A stretch of 64,000 nt of DNA from an uncultured Erythrobacter sp. (GTDB lineage Bacteria > Pseudomonadota > Alphaproteobacteria > Sphingomonadales > Sphingomonadaceae): NCBI RefSeq assembly GCF_958304185.1, contig NZ_OY284433.1, positions 1 to 64,000 on the forward strand. Direction: 5' to 3'. The notes beneath the pieces are model-generated. The model saw only the letters and a list, made by a program, of their open reading frames with translations. It did no database searches and was not told the DNA's origin. Shown one piece after another: positions 33,164-42,530 of the stretch (position 1 is its first letter; the number at the start of each line of letters is the position of its first letter). Both the position numbers and the translations under genes were made by a program.

Positions 33164-34114
33164 ATGACGAAGCTATCTGTCGCCGTTGTCCAAGCCGCGC
33201 CGATCCCGCTCGATTTTCAGGCCGGGATCGAGAAGGCGCTACGTCTGGCGCGCGAGGCCGTTGACGGCGGCGCTCAGGTGGTCGCTTTTGGCGAGACTTT
33301 CCTCGGCGGTTACCCGCTGTGGCTCGACGAGGCACCCGGCGCTGCCCTGTGGGATCATCCCGGCACCAAGGCGCTGCACGCGATCATGCTGGAGCAAGCC
33401 GTGGTTGCCAATGACGAGCGGCTGCTGCCCTTGCAGGAACTCGCTGACGCAAGCGGCGCGTCGATCAGCATTGGCGCGCATGAGCGGGTGCGGCGCAGCC
33501 TTGTGAACAACCAGATGACTTTCCGTCCCGGCCTGCCGGTGCTCGATCACCGCAAGTTGGTGCCGACCCACGGCGAGCGCTTGATCTGGGCGCGCGGCGA
33601 CGGCTCGACGTTGGGGGTGCATCAGGCCGAGTGGGGTCGGCTCGGCTCGCTGATCTGCTGGGAGCACTGGATGCCGCTCGCCCGCGCGGCGATGCATAAT
33701 CTGGGCGAGGATGTGCACGTGGCGGCATGGCCGACGGTGCGCAAGAGTCACCAGATCGCCTCACGGCATTATGCGATGGAGGGGCGGTGCTTCGTGCTTG
33801 CGGCGGGGCTGGTGCAGGTGAAGGATGATCTGCTGGAGGGGCTGGAGCGGGTTGGCGGTTCTGATGTTGCCCGCGAGTTGCTGGAGGCGATCCCCGGCGA
33901 AGTGCTCAACCGCGGCGGCTCCCTCATCGCCGCGCCCGACACCCGAGTGATCGTACAGGCGGGCGAGGGCGAGGAGACGCTGCTGGCGGAACTCGATCTT
34001 GGCGAAGTCTCGGCGGGGCTGACGAATCTCGATACCGACGGGCATTATGCGCGGCCTGATGTGTTTGAGCTGACGGTGGATACGCGGGCGAAGGATGGGG
34101 TGGCCTGGAAATGA
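33164..34114 (+). CDS. Nitrilase (carbon-nitrogen hydrolase superfamily)
   Basis: A 316-residue cytosolic enzyme with the Glu-Lys-Cys triad: E44 in [12 protein letters not shown]131 in [11 protein letters not shown] and C165 in LICWEHWMP. The CWEH context and the length are those of true nitrilases (nitrile to acid plus ammonia) rather than amidases. The natural nitrile is not predictable. It stands between the TIGR04222 gene and trmD, overlapping trmD by four bases, so it is translated within a ribosome-biogenesis operon with which it has no obvious connection. Confidence 0.88.
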   Translation: MTKLSVAVVQAAPIPLDFQAGIEKALRLAREAVDGGAQVVAFGETFLGGYPLWLDEAPGAALWDHPGTKALHAIMLEQAVVANDERLLPLQELADASGASISIGAHERVRRSLVNNQMTFRPGLPVLDHRKLVPTHGERLIWARGDGSTLGVHQAEWGRLGSLICWEHWMPLARAAMHNLGEDVHVAAWPTVRKSHQIASRHYAMEGRCFVLAAGLVQVKDDLLEGLERVGGSDVARELLEAIPGEVLNRGGSLIAAPDTRVIVQAGEGEETLLAELDLGEVSAGLTNLDTDGHYARPDVFELTVDTRAKDGVAWK

Positions 34115-34965
34115 CTTTCACCGCCACCATCCTAACGCTTTACCCCGAGATGTTCCCCGGGCCGCTCGGAGTCTCCCTCGCGGGGCGCGCTATGGCCGAG
34201 GGCAAGTGGGCCTGTGAGACGGTGCAGATCCGCGACTTTGCCAATGACAAGCACCGCACTGTCGATGACACCCCGGCTGGTGGTGGGGCAGGGATGGTGC
34301 TCAAGTGCGACGTGCTGGCGCGGGCTTTGGATAGTGTCCAAGAGCCCCTTCCCTTGGGGGAAGGGGTTGGGGATGGGGGTGCGGCGGTCGAGGGTTGCGC
34401 TTCAGCCGCCAACGCCGAGCCCCCACCCCTCGATCCCCTCCCCGAGGGGAGGGGAGGAAGACGCCCCATCCTCGCTATGACCCCGCGGGGCAAACCCATC
34501 ACTCAGCAACGCATCCGCGAACTTGCTCAAGGCCCCGGCGTCATCATCCTGTGCGGGCGGTTTGAGGGCTTCGACGAGCGCCTGTTCGAAGTCCGGCCTG
34601 ACATCGAACAGGTCTCCCTCGCCGACATCGTTCTCAGCGGCGGCGAGATGGCCGCGCTGACCATCCTTGACGCTTGCATTCGGCTGCTTCCCGGCGTAAT
34701 GGGCGCGGCTTCCAGCGGGGATGAGGAGAGCTTTGAACAAAGCCTTCTTGAATACCCGCACTATACCCGACCTCAGGAATGGGAAGGGCGCACGATCCCC
34801 GAAGTGCTGCGATCGGGGGATCATGCGAAAATCGCTGCTTGGCGCAAGGCAAGGAGCGAGGATGACACACGGTTACGCAGGCCAGACCTTTGGGAACGTC
34901 ATAAGGGCGTTCGGGTCCAGCCTGCCTCTGGCGCGCGGCGAAAAGACAAGGAACCGGACCAGTGA
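34111..34965 (+). CDS. trmD: tRNA (guanine37-N1)-methyltransferase with repeat-encoded insertion
   Basis: A 284-residue SPOUT enzyme that makes m1G37 and prevents frameshifting. [40 protein letters not shown] and YVLSGGE-like [12 protein letters not shown] (trefoil knot, SAM site) are intact, and [29 protein letters not shown] is the C-domain. Between residues 76 and 117 there are about 40 extra residues ([13 protein letters not shown] ... PEGRGG) absent from E. coli TrmD (255). They are encoded by a pair of inverted palindromic repeats inserted in frame. The insertion falls in the loop before the knot, where it may be tolerated. It overlaps rplS (GTGA). Confidence 0.93.
   Translation: MTFTATILTLYPEMFPGPLGVSLAGRAMAEGKWACETVQIRDFANDKHRTVDDTPAGGGAGMVLKCDVLARALDSVQEPLPLGEGVGDGGAAVEGCASAANAEPPPLDPLPEGRGGRRPILAMTPRGKPITQQRIRELAQGPGVIILCGRFEGFDERLFEVRPDIEQVSLADIVLSGGEMAALTILDACIRLLPGVMGAASSGDEESFEQSLLEYPHYTRPQEWEGRTIPEVLRSGDHAKIAAWRKARSEDDTRLRRPDLWERHKGVRVQPASGARRKDKEPDQ
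34345..34458. repeat. Inverted pair of palindromic repeats inserted in frame within trmD
   Basis: Two repeat arms face each other. 34345-34379 has the stem CCCCTTCCC/GGGGAAGGGG with a G-rich inward tail, and 34420-34458 has CCCCTCCCC/GGGGAGGGG with its tail also inward. About 40 bases lie between them. Layout (terminal stem, short loop, TTGGGG-type inner tail) is the same as for the two repeats bracketing DUF559 at 7361-7793. This looks like a gene-less, MITE-like version that stays in reading frame. Confidence 0.75.
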
Positions 34966-35330
34966 ACCTGATCCAGCAGATTGAAGCCGAAGAAATCGCC
35001 AAGTCCGGCAAGGACATCCCCGAATTCCGCGCAGGCGACACCGTCCGCGTCGGCGTGAAGGTGAAGGAAGGCAACCGTGAGCGTGTTCAGAACTACGAAG
35101 GCGTCGTGATCGCCCGTTCGAACCGCGGCATGGGCAGCAACTTCACCGTGCGCAAGATGAGCTTCGGCGAAGGCGTCGAGCGCGTTTTCCCGCTCTACTC
35201 GCCGATCGTCGAAAGCATCACCGTGGTCCGCCGCGGCGTGGTGCGTCGCGCCAAGCTCTATTACCTGCGCGGCCGCACCGGCAAGAGCGCACGTATCGTC
35301 GAGCGCAAGATGACCGCCCCCAAGGCGTAA
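34962..35330 (+). CDS. rplS: 50S ribosomal protein L19
   Basis: A 122-residue protein at the 30S-50S interface. The sequence is standard, including [33 protein letters not shown] and [23 protein letters not shown]. It starts at GTG 34962, overlapping the trmD stop, and is the last gene of the operon; a terminator follows 26 bases later. Confidence 0.97.
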   Translation: MNLIQQIEAEEIAKSGKDIPEFRAGDTVRVGVKVKEGNRERVQNYEGVVIARSNRGMGSNFTVRKMSFGEGVERVFPLYSPIVESITVVRRGVVRRAKLYYLRGRTGKSARIVERKMTAPKA

Positions 35331-35355
35331 GGCTTTCGAGCCACCGAAATTGCGA

Positions 35356-35382
35356 AGGGCGGCTCCAAGGGGCCGCCCTTTT
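35356..35382 (+). terminator. Rho-independent terminator of the ffh-rplS operon
   Basis: AGGGCGGC (35356-35363) and GCCGCCCT (35372-35379) form an 8-bp stem with an 8-base loop, followed by TTTT. Confidence 0.88.
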
Positions 35383-35460
35383 CGTTTGTGCCCCCCAGTT
35401 CAAGCCTTGCCATTCCGTGTCGTCATTGCGAGGACGGGGCGATCAACCAAGAGGCTGCCC

Positions 35461-38115
35461 TTGTCGAACCGTCCACGCTCCGCCGCATTCCTTGTTCTTG
35501 GTCTCACGCTGCATTGGCCATTGGCCGCCCAAGACAACGAGGGTGACATTCCAGCCGCTGCCGCCTCGTTCTCCGGCGGCGAGATTGAGCGGTTCTGCGC
35601 GTCCGCTTGGCCGCGCGGCGAAGCAGAATCGGCGAGCCGGGATTTCTGCCTCTATTTCCCGCTTCAGGCGCAGAAGGTTGCCAAGCAAGCGGACGGGACC
35701 AGCAATATTGCCGTCATGGGCATGGTCAAAAGCATCGGCAAAGCGGCCAACCCGGTCCCGGCGGTCGCGGTAGTGGCGCGCGACGCAAGCGGTCAGATCG
35801 TATTCCGGCAGGACATCGCGCCCAGCGGCGGCCCATTGCCTTCCGGGGCCATGCTGGCTGTGGCGAAGAACCTTTCCGGCCTGCCCGATACGGCGCGGTC
35901 CCTCTCCATCGGCTGGGCTGCCAGCCTCGACAGTGAAACACCGGCTGCCGTGGCCGCACGCGAGAACTCCATGCTGACTTTTGAACGCGTCTTCGCCTCC
36001 CCCGGCCTCGATGGGCCAGCGCCCCGGCAGGTGAAGCTGTCGCCCGATGGACGCTACCTCACCCTGCTGCGCAACCGCGCCGATGACCGCGAGCGGTATG
36101 ACCTGTGGGGCTATGACATCGACACCCGCGAATGGCGGATGCTGGTGGATTCGGAGAAGCTCGGATCGGGCCGCGAATTGTCCGAGGACGAGAAGATGCA
36201 GCGCGAGCGTGCCCGCGTCGGCAGCCTTAAGGGGATCATCGCCTACCAATGGGCCAGCGACGGCAGCGGCGTGCTGGTGCCACTGGATGGTGATCTGTTC
36301 CTCGCCAAGCTCGATGGCACCATCACCCGGCTGACTGATACCGAAGGCACCGAACTCAACCCCAAGCTGTCGAGCAAGGGCGCTTACGTCAGCTTCGTGC
36401 GCGACCGGCGGCTGTGGGTCGGCCCGGTCGGAGCGGAGGCGCAGCCGATCACCCCTGCGGGCGAGACTGAAACGATCCGCTGGGGCGAGGCGGAGTTCGT
36501 CGCGCAGGAGGAAATGGCGCGCCTGCAAGGCTATTGGTGGTCGCCCGACGACAGCCGCATCGTTGTGCAGCGTACCGACGAGGCGGCGGTCGGCATCGTC
36601 ACCCGCGCGGCAATCGGCGCCAAGGGCACCAAGGTGTTTGATCAGCGCTATCCAGCAGCAGGCACCGACAACGCGGTGGTCGAGCTGTTCGTGATGAACC
36701 CCGATGGCTCGGGCAGTGTGAAGGTCGATCTCGGTCTCGATCTCGATATCTATGTCGCGCGGGTCGACTGGGCTCCCGACGGCAGCGCGATCTATGTCCA
36801 GCGGCAAGACCGCGCGCAGACGAAGATCGATATGCTGAAGGTCGATCCGGCCACCGGCGCGAGCACGATCTGGTTCACCGAAACCGCCGCGCGACCCGAT
36901 TACTGGGTTAACCTCAGCGACAACTACCGTTTCCTCAAGGATGGCAGCCTGTTGTGGTGGTCAGAGCGGGACGGCTATGGCCACTTCTACCGCTTCGACG
37001 GACAAAACTGGCTGCGGATCACCAGCGGGCTTGAGCCGATCACCGCGCTCGTCGGCGTGGATGAGGCGGCGGGCACATTCACCTATCAGGCGACAAAAGA
37101 TGTGCTGACCCAGCAGATCTACCGAGCCCGGCTGGACGGAACGGGGGAGCCGGAACTGCTCACCGATCCCGCCTTCACCAACGGCGCCAGCATGGATGGG
37201 GCGGGCAAGCTGCTCTATGTCACTCGCTCGAGCTCGAACCAGCCGCCGCAGTCCTATCTCGCCACGCCGGACGGCAAGCAGGTCGCGTGGATCGAGGAGA
37301 ACCGCGTGGAGGGCGACCATCCCTACGCGCCCTACCTTGCCAGCCATGTAACGCCCGAATTCGGTACGATCGCGGCAGAGGACGGCACGCCGCTGCACTG
37401 GATGATGCTCAAGCCCAAGATGGAGTCGGGCAAGCGTTATCCGGTGTTCTTCCAGCACTACGGCGGGCCCGGCCCCCAGACGGTGACCAAGGGCTGGGGC
37501 GGGGCGCTCGCACAGTCGATCGTGGATAGGGGCTATATCTTCTTCCAGCTCGACAATCGCGGCTCGGCCAACCGGGGCGTCGAATTCGAACAACCGCTTT
37601 ACCGCGCGATGGGCGGGGCCGAGGTGCGCGATCAGAAAGCGGGAGCGCAGTTCCTCAAGAGCCTCGATTTCGTCGATCCGGCCAAGGTCGCGATTTATGG
37701 CTGGTCTTATGGTGGCTACATGACGCTGAAGCAGCTTGAGGCCGATCCGGGCCTCTATGCTGCGGGCATTTCCGGCGCGCCGGTGACTCGCTGGGAGCTT
37801 TACGACACTCACTACACCGAGCGCTACATGGGCGACCCGCGCGAGGTGCCGCAAGCTTATGAAAAGGCCAGCGCCATCCCCGATGCGACCAAGATCAGCG
37901 ATCCGCTGCTGCTGATCCACGGCATGGCGGACGACAATGTGGTGTTCGAAAACTCGTCGGAACTCATCAGCGTGCTTCAGGAAAGCAACACGCCGTTCGA
38001 GATGATGCTCTACCCCGGCTACACTCACCGCGTGTCGGGTGAAAAGATCGGGCCGCATGTGTGGAACAGCATCATGCGCTTCCTTGCGGCCCACGGGGTG
38101 ACGCCGCCGGAGTAG
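35461..38115 (+). CDS. Secreted S9 prolyl oligopeptidase (DPP-IV type) with extra N-terminal domain
   Basis: An 884-residue periplasmic or secreted serine peptidase. I chose TTG 35461 because it gives a signal peptide (AAFLVLGLTLHWPLAAQ) and has AAGAGG six bases upstream. The DPP-IV beta-propeller starts at about residue 171 (MLTFERVFASPGL), and the catalytic domain holds GWSYGG (Ser749), HGMADDN (Asp) and GYTHRVSG (His). Residues 35-157 are additional to the usual family layout; part of them (82-155, AVMGMVKSIGKAANPVPAVA...) resembles a DUF3426/FxLYD-type domain. It likely cleaves after proline-containing dipeptides; the target is unknown. Confidence 0.88.
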   Translation: MSNRPRSAAFLVLGLTLHWPLAAQDNEGDIPAAAASFSGGEIERFCASAWPRGEAESASRDFCLYFPLQAQKVAKQADGTSNIAVMGMVKSIGKAANPVPAVAVVARDASGQIVFRQDIAPSGGPLPSGAMLAVAKNLSGLPDTARSLSIGWAASLDSETPAAVAARENSMLTFERVFASPGLDGPAPRQVKLSPDGRYLTLLRNRADDRERYDLWGYDIDTREWRMLVDSEKLGSGRELSEDEKMQRERARVGSLKGIIAYQWASDGSGVLVPLDGDLFLAKLDGTITRLTDTEGTELNPKLSSKGAYVSFVRDRRLWVGPVGAEAQPITPAGETETIRWGEAEFVAQEEMARLQGYWWSPDDSRIVVQRTDEAAVGIVTRAAIGAKGTKVFDQRYPAAGTDNAVVELFVMNPDGSGSVKVDLGLDLDIYVARVDWAPDGSAIYVQRQDRAQTKIDMLKVDPATGASTIWFTETAARPDYWVNLSDNYRFLKDGSLLWWSERDGYGHFYRFDGQNWLRITSGLEPITALVGVDEAAGTFTYQATKDVLTQQIYRARLDGTGEPELLTDPAFTNGASMDGAGKLLYVTRSSSNQPPQSYLATPDGKQVAWIEENRVEGDHPYAPYLASHVTPEFGTIAAEDGTPLHWMMLKPKMESGKRYPVFFQHYGGPGPQTVTKGWGGALAQSIVDRGYIFFQLDNRGSANRGVEFEQPLYRAMGGAEVRDQKAGAQFLKSLDFVDPAKVAIYGWSYGGYMTLKQLEADPGLYAAGISGAPVTRWELYDTHYTERYMGDPREVPQAYEKASAIPDATKISDPLLLIHGMADDNVVFENSSELISVLQESNTPFEMMLYPGYTHRVSGEKIGPHVWNSIMRFLAAHGVTPPE

Positions 38116-38138
38116 GTAGCACGCAAAACATAGCTATT

Positions 38139-38229
38139 CGTCATGCTGAACTTGTTTCAGCATCCATCCCGCACCATAGAGCGTCCGAACGTGAGGCGCG
38201 ATGGACCCTGAAACAAGTTCAGGGTGACG
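38139..38229. repeat. Double-hairpin palindromic repeat, copy 3
   Basis: Same orientation as copy 1: ATGCTGAA/TTCAGCAT first, then ACCCTGAA/TTCAGGGT, within CGTCA and TGACG. It fills the gap between the S9 peptidase stop and the asd start, leaving 30 bases for the asd ribosome site. Confidence 0.88.
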
Positions 38230-38259
38230 GGAAGGCCAAGTTGATCGTCAGGAGTTGGT

Positions 38260-39285
38260 ATGGGATACCGGGTGGCAGTGGTCGGCGCGACCGGCAATGT
38301 CGGGCGCGAAATGATGATGGTTCTCGCCGAGCGCGAGTTTCCGTGTGACGAGATCGCCGCGGTGGCCTCCAGCCGCTCGGTCGGCACCGAGGTCGAATTC
38401 GGCGACACCGGCAAGATGCTCAAGTGCAGGAATATCGAGCACTTTGACTTCGCCGGCTGGGACATCGCGCTGTTCGCCGCAGGCTCCGGCCCGGCCAAGG
38501 AATATGCCCCCAAGGCCGCGGCTGCCGGGTGCATCGTGATCGACAATTCCTCGCTCTACCGCATGGACCCGGACGTTCCGCTGGTGGTGCCCGAAGTGAA
38601 CCCCGATGCGATCGATGGCTACACCGCGCGCAACATCATCGCCAACCCCAACTGCTCGACCGCGCAGCTGGTGGTGGCGCTGAAGCCGCTGCATGATTTT
38701 GCCACGATCAAGCGCGTGGTGGTCAGCACCTATCAATCGGTGTCCGGCGCGGGCAAGGCGGGCATGGACGAGCTGTTCCAGCAGTCGCGCGCGATCTTTG
38801 TAGGCGATCCAGTGGAGCCTTCGAAGTTCACCAAGCAGATCGCCTTCAACGTCATCCCGCACATCGACAGCTTCCTTGATGATGGTTCGACCAAGGAAGA
38901 GTGGAAGATGGTGGTCGAGACCAAGAAGATCCTCGATCCCAAGATCAAGCTCAACGCCACCTGCGTGCGCGTGCCGGTGTTCGTCGGCCACTCCGAAGCG
39001 GTCAATATCGAGTTCGAGAACGAAATCTCGGCCGAGCAAGCGATGGACATCCTGCGCGAAGCCCCCGGCGTCATGCTGATCGATAAGCGCGAAGACGGCG
39101 GCTACATCACCCCGGTCGAATGCGTCGGCGATGCGGCGACCTTCATCAGCCGCGTGCGCGAAGACCCGACGGTCGAGAACGGCATCACCCTGTGGTGCGT
39201 CTCGGACAACCTGCGCAAGGGCGCAGCGCTCAATGCGGTGCAGATCGCCGAGCTGCTCGGTCGGCGGCATTTGAAGAAGGGGTAA
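38260..39285 (+). CDS. asd: Aspartate-semialdehyde dehydrogenase
   Basis: A 341-residue NADP enzyme that reduces aspartyl phosphate, feeding lysine, DAP, threonine and methionine. The Rossmann loop VVGATGNVGREMM starts the protein, the catalytic Cys is in IIANPNCSTAQLVVAL, and the active-site His lies in CVRVPVFVGHSEAVNIEFE. Length is normal. AGGAG lies shortly upstream of ATG 38260. The small lipoprotein gene follows by five bases. Confidence 0.96.
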   Translation: MGYRVAVVGATGNVGREMMMVLAEREFPCDEIAAVASSRSVGTEVEFGDTGKMLKCRNIEHFDFAGWDIALFAAGSGPAKEYAPKAAAAGCIVIDNSSLYRMDPDVPLVVPEVNPDAIDGYTARNIIANPNCSTAQLVVALKPLHDFATIKRVVVSTYQSVSGAGKAGMDELFQQSRAIFVGDPVEPSKFTKQIAFNVIPHIDSFLDDGSTKEEWKMVVETKKILDPKIKLNATCVRVPVFVGHSEAVNIEFENEISAEQAMDILREAPGVMLIDKREDGGYITPVECVGDAATFISRVREDPTVENGITLWCVSDNLRKGAALNAVQIAELLGRRHLKKG

Positions 39286-39290
39286 GGCCG

Positions 39291-39857
39291 ATGCGGGCTT
39301 CTTTCCTCGTGCTGGCTGGCGCGCTCGCTCTGGCAGGCTGCGATAGCGGCGACGTGCCGAGCCCGGCTGAGCGGCAGCAGGGCGAAGCAGCGCAGGTTCC
39401 GGTGACGGCCAATGCGGTCGAGCTTCGCGGTGACGGGCTGTCGGCCGGTGCGGAGGCGTTCTACTTCGCTGCCGGTCAGCAAGAGGTCGAAACCGCGCTC
39501 GCCGCGGCGCTCGGCAAGCCGCTGCGTTCGGGCGAGAATGCCGAGTGCGGGGCAGGGCCGATCATCTTCACCGACTTTGCGGGTGGCTTGACGGCGCATT
39601 TCCAGCAAGGCCGTCTGGTCGGCTGGAATTGGCACGCGCCGCAGGACGGCGATGCGCCAGCGACCGGCTCGGTCAAGCTGCCGGGAACCGTGCAGCTCGG
39701 CTCGGCCCGCGCTGTAATTGAGGCCGCGTCCGGTTTTTCCAAGGTCGAAGGCAGCACCCTGGGCGAGGAATTCGCCCTAGGCAGCAACATCGGCGGCTTC
39801 ATCAAGGGCGATCTTGTCGAGATGCTCTATGCCGGGACGCAGTGCTTCTTCCGATAA
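39291..39857 (+). CDS. Hypothetical lipoprotein
   Basis: A 188-residue lipoprotein with a clean signal peptide and lipobox LAGC (Cys17), then a short Gln/Glu/Ser-rich linker. The globular part has two cysteines (AECGAGP and the C-terminal TQCFF) that may form a disulphide. I do not recognise a domain; the GSVKLPGTVQLGSARAVIEAASGF region looks like a mixed alpha/beta fold that may bind small ligands. It starts five bases after asd and is probably cotranscribed with it. No function is proposed. Confidence 0.8.
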   Translation: MRASFLVLAGALALAGCDSGDVPSPAERQQGEAAQVPVTANAVELRGDGLSAGAEAFYFAAGQQEVETALAAALGKPLRSGENAECGAGPIIFTDFAGGLTAHFQQGRLVGWNWHAPQDGDAPATGSVKLPGTVQLGSARAVIEAASGFSKVEGSTLGEEFALGSNIGGFIKGDLVEMLYAGTQCFFR

Positions 39858-39863
39858 AGCGCG

Positions 39864-41450
39864 TTATTCGGACAAGGCAATCGGCCCGGCGGCTTGCCCC
39901 TTGTTCCCGCGCATCAGGAAGGCGAGCGGCGCGGCGGCTAGCGTGATCCACATCATCAGCCAGAAATCATCGACATAGGCGATCATCGCCGCCTGCCGGT
40001 TCACCTCGGCATCAATCAGCGTCATCGCCGTATCTCCCAGCGCCTGGAACCGGTCGATGGTCGAGAAATCCACCACGCTCCCCGTCGCTGCCGTCACATG
40101 CTGGCCGAGATCGGCGTGACTCGTCTGGATATTGCGGGCGAGCAGCACCGTCATCCACGCAATCCCAGCCGACGCGCCCAAGGAGCGGAACAGGTTGAGC
40201 AGGCTCGATCCGTCCGTGCGCATCGCCGGGCTGAGCGTGGCAAAGGCGCTGACCTGCAAGGGGATGAACACTAGCCCCATGCCTAGGCCTTGCAGCAAGC
40301 CGCTGATAATCACGTGCGCCTCGTCCACCTCCAGCGACCAATGCGCCATCTGCCACAGCGAGAGGGCGCAGATCAGGAACCCGCTCGCCACCACCGGCCG
40401 CGCGTCGATCCCCCGGCGCATCATCAGGCCGGAAAGCTGCATCGAGACAAGGATGCCCACCCCGCGCGGCATCAACACGATCCCGGTGTCGATCACGCCG
40501 TAACCGAACAGGTTCTGAAGCATCGGCGGCAGCAGCGCCATGACCGCGAACATCACGATCCCGATCACGATCATGAAGGCGAGCGCGATGGCGAAATTGC
40601 GGTCGGCGAACAGTTTTCGCTCGAACAACGGGGCGGGTGCCTTGGCGAAGTGGATCACCACCATCCACGTCGCTGACAGGGTGAGCACGAGATACGTCCA
40701 TATCTCCGCCGACGCGAGCCAGTCTTCCTGCGCGCCGCGATCGAGCATCAGCTGGAATGATGCGAGAGCGACGGCCAGCAGCATGAACCCGGTGATGTCG
40801 AACCGCCGCTCTCGCCGGGGGCGTTTGGGCAGGTAGGCGATGAGGATCGCCAATGAGGCGATGCCGACCGGCAGATTGACGAAGAACACCCAGCGCCAGT
40901 TCGCGGTCTCGGTCAGCCACCCGCCGAGGATGGGCCCGAGGATCGGGCCGATCATAATCCCCATGCCCCAGATCGCCATGATCTGCGGGTGGCGACTGGG
41001 GCGGGTGGCGTCGAGCATGAAGGACTGGCTCAAGGGCGCGATGAAGGCCCCCGCCACGCCTTGCAGCGCGCGAAAGGCGACCATCTCCTCAAGGTTCTGC
41101 GCCAGTCCGCACAGCATCGAGGCGAGGATGAACCCCGCGACCGAACCGATGAACAAGCGCCGCGCGCCGATCCGGTCCGCCAACCAGCCGGTGATCGGCA
41201 GGGCGACGGCGGAGGCGATGATGTAGCTCGTCAGCACCCAGGTGATCGTGTCGACCGTCGCCCCCAAGGAGCTTTGCATATGCGGCAGGGCGACATTGGC
41301 GATGGTGGTGTCGAGGATCTGAAGCAGCGATGCCGCCATGACCCCGACGATCATCAGCGGGTAGTTGCCCGTTTCCACCTCGGGCGCGTCCAGCGGGGCG
41401 CTTGGTCGGTCTTGACCGATGCCAGCGGCAGGCTCGGCCCGGCTTGCCAT
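39864..41450 (-). CDS. emrB: DHA2-family MFS multidrug efflux pump (EmrB type)
   Basis: A 528-residue protein with 14 predicted transmembrane helices. Motif A appears as GWLADRIGARRLF after TM2; the DHA2 motif at TM1 is LQILDTTIANVALPHM, with the D-T-T-I-V/A-N-V-A-L-P pattern; TM5 has GPILGPILGGW. It should expel toxic compounds across the inner membrane together with the adjacent HlyD-type adaptor and an outer-membrane channel. It follows emrA by three bases and is the last gene of marR-emrA-emrB. Confidence 0.92.
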   Translation of the reverse strand: MASRAEPAAGIGQDRPSAPLDAPEVETGNYPLMIVGVMAASLLQILDTTIANVALPHMQSSLGATVDTITWVLTSYIIASAVALPITGWLADRIGARRLFIGSVAGFILASMLCGLAQNLEEMVAFRALQGVAGAFIAPLSQSFMLDATRPSRHPQIMAIWGMGIMIGPILGPILGGWLTETANWRWVFFVNLPVGIASLAILIAYLPKRPRRERRFDITGFMLLAVALASFQLMLDRGAQEDWLASAEIWTYLVLTLSATWMVVIHFAKAPAPLFERKLFADRNFAIALAFMIVIGIVMFAVMALLPPMLQNLFGYGVIDTGIVLMPRGVGILVSMQLSGLMMRRGIDARPVVASGFLICALSLWQMAHWSLEVDEAHVIISGLLQGLGMGLVFIPLQVSAFATLSPAMRTDGSSLLNLFRSLGASAGIAWMTVLLARNIQTSHADLGQHVTAATGSVVDFSTIDRFQALGDTAMTLIDAEVNRQAAMIAYVDDFWLMMWITLAAAPLAFLMRGNKGQAAGPIALSE

Positions 41451-41453
41451 GGC

Positions 41454-42530
41454 TCAGTTGCCGGCGCTTGTTTCGGTGAACACGATGACTTCGCTCGAAA
41501 GCCCGGCGATCAGGCGGCGCGGGCTTTCGCCTTCAAGCGCGATCCGCACCGGGACGCGCTGCGTCACCTTGACCCAATTGCCGGTCGCGTTTTGCGCCGG
41601 GAGCACAGAGAATTCAGCGCCCGTTCCCGCGCCAATCGCAGCTACGCGGCCTTTGAGCACCAAGTCTGGATAGGCATCGAAACGCACTTCGGCGCGCTGG
41701 CCGACCGCCATGTCAGCCAGATCGGTCTCCTTGAAATTCGCTTCAACGTAGGTCGATCCCTCGCGCACCAGTGTCAGCACGGGCAGGTTTGGAACGACCT
41801 GCTGGCCGACTTGCAAGCGCTCCGCTTGCGCGATGCGCCCTGCGGCGGGGCTGCGCACTTCGGTGCGGCGCAGGGCGAGCTGGGCATTGGCGCGGCGGGC
41901 CTCGGCCGCGGCGACCTGCGGGTTGACGCCGGGCACAGCCGCTCCGGTCGCGAGCCGCGCGCGGGCTTCACGCTGGCGGTCTTCCGCCTGCCGCACCGCC
42001 TCGCGCGCCTGCACCACCGCTTGCTCTGCTGCCTCGTAATCGGCCTTGGTCGAGAAGCCTTTCTCCCGCAGCGCCGCGACCCTCTCGAACCGAGCTTGCG
42101 CAAAGGCGACGTCGCTGCGCGCCGCTTCTATGTCGGTGCCGGTGAGTTCGGGCGCGTTGCTGAGCGCGATCACATTCGCCTGCGCACCAGCGATCGCGGC
42201 ATTGGCTTCGGCGATCTGCAAGCGGAAGGGTTCGGGGTCGATCCGGAACAGCAGCTGGCCCGACTGAACCACTGCACCATCCGTCACCATCGCCTCGACA
42301 ATCCGCCCGCCGACTTCGGCGCTGACCGCGACCATGTCCTGCTTGATATAGGCATTGTCGGTCGAGACCTTGCCCGCAAGGCTCTGCCAATAAAGCAGCG
42401 CGCCAGCGGCCAGCGCCAGTGGCACGATTAGCATCAGTGCCCAGCGCGCCCACGGCTTGCGGGCGGGGGTGGGGGCTGCGGGAGCCTCGCTTACGCTTTC
42501 GCGCGCGATGGCGGGATCGGCTTCAGCCAT
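41454..42530 (-). CDS. emrA: HlyD-family membrane fusion protein (EmrA type)
   Basis: A 358-residue periplasmic adaptor. One N-terminal membrane helix (ALMLIVPLALAAGALLYW) precedes the biotinyl-lipoyl half (VSTDNAYIKQDMVAVSAEVGGRIVEAMVTDGAVVQSGQLLFRI), a coiled coil (about 95-215) with Ala/Glu/Arg, the second lipoyl half, and a beta-barrel end. I chose ATG 42530 (MAEADPAIARES), as the 32 residues upstream belong to the marR frame. It overlaps marR by eight bases and is coupled to emrB. Confidence 0.92.
   Translation of the reverse strand: MAEADPAIARESVSEAPAAPTPARKPWARWALMLIVPLALAAGALLYWQSLAGKVSTDNAYIKQDMVAVSAEVGGRIVEAMVTDGAVVQSGQLLFRIDPEPFRLQIAEANAAIAGAQANVIALSNAPELTGTDIEAARSDVAFAQARFERVAALREKGFSTKADYEAAEQAVVQAREAVRQAEDRQREARARLATGAAVPGVNPQVAAAEARRANAQLALRRTEVRSPAAGRIAQAERLQVGQQVVPNLPVLTLVREGSTYVEANFKETDLADMAVGQRAEVRFDAYPDLVLKGRVAAIGAGTGAEFSVLPAQNATGNWVKVTQRVPVRIALEGESPRRLIAGLSSEVIVFTETSAGN

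Noticed and set aside
35415-35440. CGTCATTGCGAGGACG fragment before the S9 peptidase
   Set aside because: It resembles the end of a common sphingomonad repeat, but a single partial copy without a partner arm cannot be supported as an element.
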